This document shows positions 58,551 to 64,000 of a stretch of 64,000 nucleotides of DNA, piece after piece (position 1 is the stretch's first letter; each line of letters begins with the position of its first letter). Origin of the DNA: Zopfochytrium polystomum (taxonomy: Eukaryota > Chytridiomycota > Chytridiomycetes > Chytridiales > Chytridiaceae); assembly GCA_025765615.1 (NCBI GenBank), contig JAIVFJ010000030.1, positions 62,001 to 126,000 on the forward strand. The letters run 5' to 3'. A program made the translations under genes and the position numbers. The notes beneath the pieces were generated by a model. That model worked only from the letters and a program-made list of their open reading frames with translations. It was not told where the DNA came from and searched no databases.

Positions 58551-58628
58551 ATTTGTGAAACATAAATAAAAGGGAATCCTTATTCGTACCCCTCGCCATT
58601 ATCAAACCCACACTACCCAAACTATTGA

Positions 58629-58663
<35 letters not shown>

Positions 58664-59289
58664 TCTTCTCGACGTAGCCGTGGCATGGGGCTATGGGGCT
58701 GGGTGATGACAGAGCGAGGTCCAAAATCTCCATGCGGGAGGGGTCGCCGATGACGATGAGGGCATTGGCGCCGCGTTGGTTGCGCACTGATGACCATGCT
58801 ACCTCCCTTGCTGTAGTCGCAACCGTGCGGAAAAACTCCGGACTTTGCGTGGACGGGTGGGTGGGGGGTGGGTGGGGGGGGGGGGGACTGGTCTACCGTG
58901 GCCAACGCGGCACTTCTCGCACCCATGTCGCTGGCGTCCTTAATTGGAAGGAAGACAAACACCCTGGTTCGGGGGGGGGGCGGGGGGAAGGGGAAGGGGA
59001 GGGTGTGGGTTTGATGGTGGAGAGGATAATTTGGGGAAACCGAGTCCAAATTGCGACCAAATGCGCATTATTGCCCAGCTTGTCCAGCGTCCTTCGGCAA
59101 TCAGAAATGCATTCACGCCACCACGACGTCCTGAACCACCAGCTATCATTCAATTACCGCAAGGCGGCCGACTGTGAGAGTAGCCCGTCAACTCATCGTT
59201 TAGAAAGGACGGCGGGTCGGTGGGCCGTTGGTGGGAACAAGCCTCCCCCACAAGCCGCTTCGCGCTCCCCGCACAATGGTTCGACTCAC
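58551..59289. other. Homopolymer-rich segment with an unidentified minus-strand exon pair
   Basis: Contains a T run (58632-58662) and G runs (58876-58887, 58971-58981). On the minus strand, 58960-58902 reads FLPIKDASDMGARSAALAT followed by a GTAGAC donor, and 58843-58697 reads EFFRTVATTAREVAWSSVRN then QRGANALIVIGDPSRMEILD. The codon bias looks coding, but I do not recognise the protein, and no start or stop is in reach. It is probably another gene fragment. Confidence 0.45.
58565..58570 (+). terminator. Polyadenylation signal AATAAA for CEP78
   Basis: AATAAA 15 nt after the CEP78 stop codon. Confidence 0.5.
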
Positions 59290-60666
59290 GTCGGCGCGCA
59301 AGGCGAACGTCGGCGTCCGTATCGACAAACAGCATCAGGTCCATGATGCTGCGAACTTTGGCATCGTGCAGCGCAAAGATGCCTTCGAAAATAATAACGT
59401 TTGCGCCGTACACCGGAGTCGTCCTCGCAAGGCGGGAGTGCGTCGAAAAGTCGTAGACAGGAACGTCCACTTTCACGCTGTTGCAAGAACAAGGCCGTTA
59501 CCGGGCGATGCGAATTATGCCTCGGATTTAATTACGGACGAACGAACCCTTTCTTCAGGTTCAACAGCGTCTCGTACAAAATGTCAAAGTCGAAAGCGTT
59601 GGGATGATCAAAATCGTAGTTGTTTTTGTACGCTTCAGCGATCTGCTCCTTGGTCAAGCTCTTGTAGAAGCTGTCCATTTGGAGGAGGACAACCTGTTCT
59701 GAGCGCACGCACAATGCCGTTAGAGCGGTGTCTGCAGAAAAGCCGTTCGCGGAACGCAAAACCAAACACGGACCCACGGGACGCCCAGCTGGGTGATGAT
59801 GCGATGAGATACGGACGTCTTTCCGCTGGCAGAACCTCCGCCGATGCCGATAATGTACGGCTGGCTGGGCTTCCCATCGAGGGAGTACCAAGGAAACCTA
59901 TAAATGTATTGTGATGGTTGATCTCGAGTGAGGATCCAGCGAAGAGGGCCGAGCGCAACCAAAATCAGGCAGCGTTGCAAGGCAAGTGTGTTACGAAGGC
60001 GCATAGATGAAAGCAGGGGAGCGGGATGACGGCGGGAACGTGTGGGCTCGCTCGTGACGCACCTCCCCTTCTCCATTTGCCGTTGAGCGATAAGGAAAAA
60101 AAGCAATAGGAAAAAAGAGAAAAGGCAAGATATTATCATCGTCACACAAAAACAAGAAAGAAATGCAATGCGACCCAACCTACGCAGTCGGGGGTGGTGG
60201 CGGTGGAACCGAAGAGGTGCTTCCCCTTTCTCTGCAAGGGGAACTGCGCTGGTCTTCCAGCCGTTTTCTCCGGAAAAGCTTCGTCATGATCTGGTCGAGC
60301 TCCGAAAATGGGGGCTTGTCCCGTTGAGACTGGCCCTGCTCTCTTGGGTTAGGATGGCCCAGCCTTTGCTGTGCGGAGGGAGAGGAGTGAGGACAGTTTC
60401 TTCACGAGGGTGCGCCGCTCAGGCGGCTTTATTGGTTCCTTTGTAAACGCCGAGAAACTTCCATCCGGATCGTAGTCGACCGACAGCGTGTCGCCCACGT
60501 TCGGAGAACTTGAGGACCGGCTGCCCCTCATCTCGATGGACGAGGACCCCTCACTGCTTGGGGATTGTATGAGATTCGCGTTGGAGCCGTTCCGCCAAAA
60601 AATGTCCTGCAAACCGGGCGGTGGACCCATGTAGCCCCCGCGAGCCCTGCTCATCTGCGTTTCCAA
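59290..60666 (-). pseudogene. Uridine-cytidine kinase (UCK/UCKL type), 3'-truncated
   Basis: The minus strand may start at 60666 (METQMSRARGG..., disordered Ser-rich). Clear exons read FPWYSLDGKPSQPYIIGIGG with P-loop GGSASGKTS, then VVLLQMDSFYKSLTKEQIAE, DFDHPNAFDFDILYETLLNL, and VKVDVPVYDFSTHSRLARTT, GANVIIFEGIFALHDAKVRS, VDTDADVRLARR. These match the N-terminal half of uridine kinases, which phosphorylate uridine and cytidine. The last exon ends at a GTGAGT donor (59289), and the expected following region (the RD..RGR block, the lid and any UPRTase domain) is not found downstream. The link to the 60352-60666 exon is inferred. Confidence 0.65.
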
Positions 60667-60971
60667 GGCGCATCAACATCGCCCTTCGACTCCGCTTCGG
60701 TCGTCGCCGTCGCCCCTGTCGTCGTGGTCGTCGTCGTCTGAGCTTCTCGAACAACAGTCACAGTTTCAGCAGACGCAACAACAGCAACCGGTTGTGCAGT
60801 CGCCGCCTTGAGGCGAGACGACAAAAGACCGCGAAAACGACCGCTACCCCCCGCCGGGCGGTGTCGCTCCTGACGCGGGGGCTGCAATCGGGTGATGGCT
60901 GGCGGGGATCGAGGCGCCGAAAGCGCTGCTTTTCGGCGCAGAATCCATTTTTTGTTTTCTTGTCAGGCGCC

Positions 60972-61382
60972 ATGGTCTGCAGCAAGTGCGAAAAGAAGGT
61001 GACCAACCGATCGGACTGCGCCCGCACCTCCATGTGCGTTTACTAACTGCCCTCCTCCTCCACACTCCTGATAACTACCCACCCACACACGCACTCCAAA
61101 AAAAAATAGCTCGGCACGGTCGCCGCCCCCGATCCATGGAAATCCGGCTCCAACAACGCCACCGCGGGGTCCTCGGGCCGGCCCGTCAACGCCAACAAGC
61201 TGCTGTCGTCCAAGAACAAGAACCGCTTCGCGCCGTACGAGGTAAAGTGCAAGACGTGCAAGGCGAGGGTGCACCAGCAGGGATCAAACTACTGCCAGGC
61301 GTGCGCGTACAAGCAGGGCATCTGCGCCATGTGCGGGGTGCAGATTTTGGACGTTAAGATGTACAAGCAGAGCACAAAGTGA
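60972..61382 (+). CDS. CRIPT: CRIPT homologue, small Cys-rich zinc protein
   Basis: Exon 1 (60972-60998, nine codons MVCSKCEKK) joins exon 2 (61110-61382) at [13 protein letters not shown]. The rest shows [59 protein letters not shown] and ends KMYKQSTK. CxxC pairs and overall order match CRIPT (cysteine-rich PDZ-binding protein), a conserved protein of about 100 residues linked to the minor spliceosome in other eukaryotes. 100 aa predicted, normal length. Its stop is only 69 bp before the duplication boundary. Confidence 0.93.
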
Positions 61383-61451
61383 ACTGGGGGCATGGCATTG
61401 CAAGGTTTGGGAGTTGGAGAGGTTGTGCGGAATTTTTAATTGGATCCATGT

Positions 61452-63223
61452 ATTTGTGATAGAGATAGCCGGAAACCGAGCTCTCGTCTATTGCAAACGT
61501 TTTCATAGCGCTTTGCATTCTACTATATGGTCAGACCCAGAAATCACCTTTGTTACACATTACCGATCGAATGAAGTAGACTTCCACACGAAATCAACAA
61601 CGAAGTCGTGAGTGCACTCTAACGGGGCATCGCTTCTTTTCAACTCCAAGGCAACCTCGTCAGAAGCCGCTAAACACAATGTGAGTTTCCAAACAACCGA
61701 GTCATCCAAGCAACGACATACTTGAGCTTTTGATAACATGTCCTCGACTTTCCCAAGGAGCTGCAAGTTCTCCTTTGTAACGCAAAAGCAATTCGTCTCC
61801 CGCTGAAAGCTTGATTTCCCCGTCGCTAATCTTGGTGAGTTTGAAGTATGCGATTCGTTTCATGTTCAATCCTTGGTCCCAACGAACAACAACATTTTCC
61901 TGAGTTTGAGCCTCCTTCAGCTTCCGGTCGTGCTCTGCTTCCATAGCAACAAGCGGGCCAAAAATATTCTGGTACTGATAGGCGTCTTCATACCTGAATG
62001 CACACAAAAGGTCAAGATAGGTACACTAACTGCGCAGTAGAGAGATTACCTTAGCAGAACTGAAGGAGCGTCGTCGTCATCTCTCCGTTCTCGATTTTCC
62101 AGATCCTTGAACACCGCAGTGACATTCTCCTTCCAGAGCTCCTCTATCGCGTTGATCTGAGATCCATTTACACGGCGGGCGCGAAGCACCTCTGCGTCTG
62201 TGGGAACATATACCAACCAGGGCAGAAAAGATCGATCTGATATTAGCGGTAACCACTGGCTTGCGTCCCAGTTCGCCTCCTTCGACGATGTCTGCGCGTG
62301 CTGCCTGCATGACCATTGTAGCAATTCAGTAAAGACGATAATGGAGAGTGGCAGTAACTGACCTGCAGAGCAAGACGACAACAGTCTCCTGCTTCGCTGG
62401 TATGAAGCCAAGCAGGAAGACGTTTCGTGTTGCGCACACATAGCACTCCAAAATAGTCTCCCCAAGTGGCCCATCTGGATGCAAGCAAACCTCCTTATGT
62501 TTCGCTTTCACCAAGTGGGTAATGATATGCGACCCGGAACTGCCAGCACGCGAATTGCAAAACCATTTATCGCAATGGAGACATTTCACAACTGATGGAG
62601 GGGAGTGGATTCCACAGTATCTGTCTACTTGTCAGCGGGGTAATGGAATCAGGCTACATACTGGCAGGCGTGAGGTGGAAGCTCTTTCACCTCCACCGAC
62701 GCGGCCGCATCGTCATCGTCTCCGTCTGCATCACCCTCTAAACGACAGAGAAATTGGAGGTATTTTGAGAATCTAGCTCCAGCAAACAACTATACCAACC
62801 AAGATCTGGCTCCTGATCTTCCCTTCGAGATGTCTGTGAGAAGGACGATTCTTCGTCATCTTCCTCGTCTTCCCCAAAATCTAGCTTAGCTCCAGATCGC
62901 CGCGACTTCGTCTTGTGGAACTGCTGGGACTGCGATTGAGAGAAGTCTGTGGATGTCAAAACATCATCTTCATCATCGTCATCCTCGTTGTCATCGTCTT
63001 CGTCATCGTCTTCTCCGTCCCTAGTGCTGTAGGTCTGCTGCGATACTGAGAGATCCTCGTATACGTAGTCGTCTCCCTGAGTGTCAGGTCCAAAGTCAAA
63101 AGCCCCGGACTGCGATTGTGACTGAGACTGCGGTTGGGACTCAGTTGATGATGTGGACTCAAGGCGGCTTGTTCCTTTGCTGTTCCTCATTTTTCCCTCT
63201 TTTCTTTCGTGAATTTTCGACAT
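61452..63223 (-). pseudogene. UPF1: 5' partial copy of UPF1
   Basis: It starts at ATG 63223 and repeats the N-terminal SQ/acidic region, Cys/His domain and the exons up to [12 protein letters not shown]. It is cut there before the helicase P-loop, after which the frame reads into unrelated sequence antisense to the CRIPT 3' end. It cannot encode a working helicase. Confidence 0.9.
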
Positions 63224-64000
63224 GTTCCGTTGCACTTCGCTGTTGCCCAAGGCAGGAACAGCCATCGGAACCCAGAGGTGCAGAATAACTGCACCGCGAG
63301 CGAGCTCCCTCCTCCACGATGCAAGACCCCTGAGGAGCCTCACCGCACTTTGTCAACGCCCTCGATATCCAGTGTCGCAGCTCTCCAATTCACACCGATT
63401 GGAGCGCGTACGGTTGGTGCAAACACCTCCGTCCTTGAGCCAACCGATGGAGCCGGGTCCACCCGATTGGTGGCACCGACGGCTACCGAAGTGGACCATC
63501 CCCTACCTCGCACTTGCTAGGATGGACAGGCCGGCTGGAACGCACTTACTGTTTCTGCCATGCGCTTGGTCGATCGGGATGGCAACTTACGCATCGATTC
63601 TTCAGGAAAGCAGCGCACTTGCTGCACAGCAGGCTTTGGGCACGATGGGTTTCGAGCTTACTTTATTTTATATCGGAGCAGTCGTCATGCGAGGTGCAGG
63701 ATGCACGATCAATGACATGTGGGATCGGGATTTGGATCAAAAAGTAGGTTAGAAGGAAAAGACGGAAGGTGACCGTGTTTCGCAGGTGGAAAGAACGCGT
63801 TCTCGACCTATTGCGTCAAACCAAGTCACCCAGTTTCAGGCTCTCGTATTTCTCGGAGCTCAACTTTCGGTTGGCTTGGCCGTCTTGCTGCAGCTAAATT
63901 GGTACAGGTACGTTTGGAGCCCGCATGATTGCCAAGGTGTGACCCGTTCATCAAGCGCAGCATTATTCTAGGCGCGTCATCCCTTGGTCTCGTTATTATT
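63222..64000 (+). CDS. COQ2: Second copy of COQ2, 5' part (continues past the window)
   Basis: Exons 63222-63743, 63786-63907 and 63961 onward reproduce the first COQ2 copy, including the overlapping ATG with UPF1. Whether the copy is complete cannot be seen. Confidence 0.9.

Larger units (their letters stand above)
61452..64000. repeat. Second copy of the direct segmental duplication (continues past the window)
   Basis: A copy of 50951-53499 in the same orientation, identical wherever I compared it. The base before the boundary differs (T versus A), and the flanks (CATGT versus AAGCA) share no further homology. It runs to the last base of the window. Confidence 0.95.

Noticed and set aside
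1..64000. CRISPR arrays, bacterial promoters, ribosome-binding sites, phage or plasmid features
   Set aside because: Spliceosomal introns and eukaryotic protein families throughout; no regularly spaced repeats were found.

Overview
The window is nuclear DNA from an intron-rich fungus, most likely a zoosporic, chytrid-like lineage. A chitin synthase, PEX10, DRE2, UPF1, COQ2 and a Dicer protein point to a fungus. A CEP78-like centriole/basal-body protein, a tau-tubulin-kinase-type CK1 kinase and a six-helix membrane-anchored cyclic-nucleotide phosphodiesterase point to a flagellated one. Genes sit on both strands, carry up to about 13 short exons, and are separated by microsatellites and long homopolymer T/A runs. 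There are no operons, CRISPR arrays or other bacterial features. Exon models were built by hand from splice sites, reading phase and family conservation. For the ABCB transporter, RCHY1-like, Sac, DRE2, Dicer, TTBK-like, PDE and COQ2 genes the summed exons keep a single open frame.

Layout. 0-6 kb: 5' part of PEX10 (-) diverging from a 12-exon full-length ABCB transporter (+). 7-14 kb: an RCHY1-like CHY/CTCHY/RING ubiquitin ligase, about 3 kb of pyrimidine-rich spacer with a perfect hairpin, and a small secreted protein. 14-23 kb: an FHA-RING ligase (-) diverging from a Sac-domain phosphoinositide phosphatase (+), a spacer with a second perfect hairpin, then DRE2 (-). 23.4-27.6 kb: a decayed, 5'-truncated Ty1/copia element with its 3' LTR and an inverted, internally deleted second LTR copy. 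28-33 kb: Dicer. 33-46 kb: chitin synthase and PITHD1 (both -), TTBK-like kinase and 6TM-PDE (both +). 46-54 kb: an unidentified coiled-coil gene and UPF1 (both -), with UPF1 head-to-head with COQ2 (+).

54-64 kb is different. It holds a 3'-truncated FSH1-like hydrolase, a hydrophobic-hairpin protein, an orphan 3' end of UTP18, a complete-looking CEP78, an unidentified exon pair, a 3'-truncated uridine kinase, CRIPT, and then a direct second copy (61452 to the window end) of 50951-53499, carrying the 5' halves of UPF1 and COQ2. Either this is a recently rearranged locus or the assembly is chimeric here.

Most notable: three perfect hairpins that all have 6-nt loops (two are exactly 19-6-19); a 4-nt microexon supplying the metal-binding His of the PDE; three inferred GC-AG introns; UPF1 and COQ2 ATG codons overlapping on opposite strands in one CATG; and the 2.5-kb direct duplication. 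The genes do not form one pathway; they are mostly housekeeping (peroxisome, Fe-S assembly, mRNA decay, ubiquinone) plus signalling and cell-wall functions.
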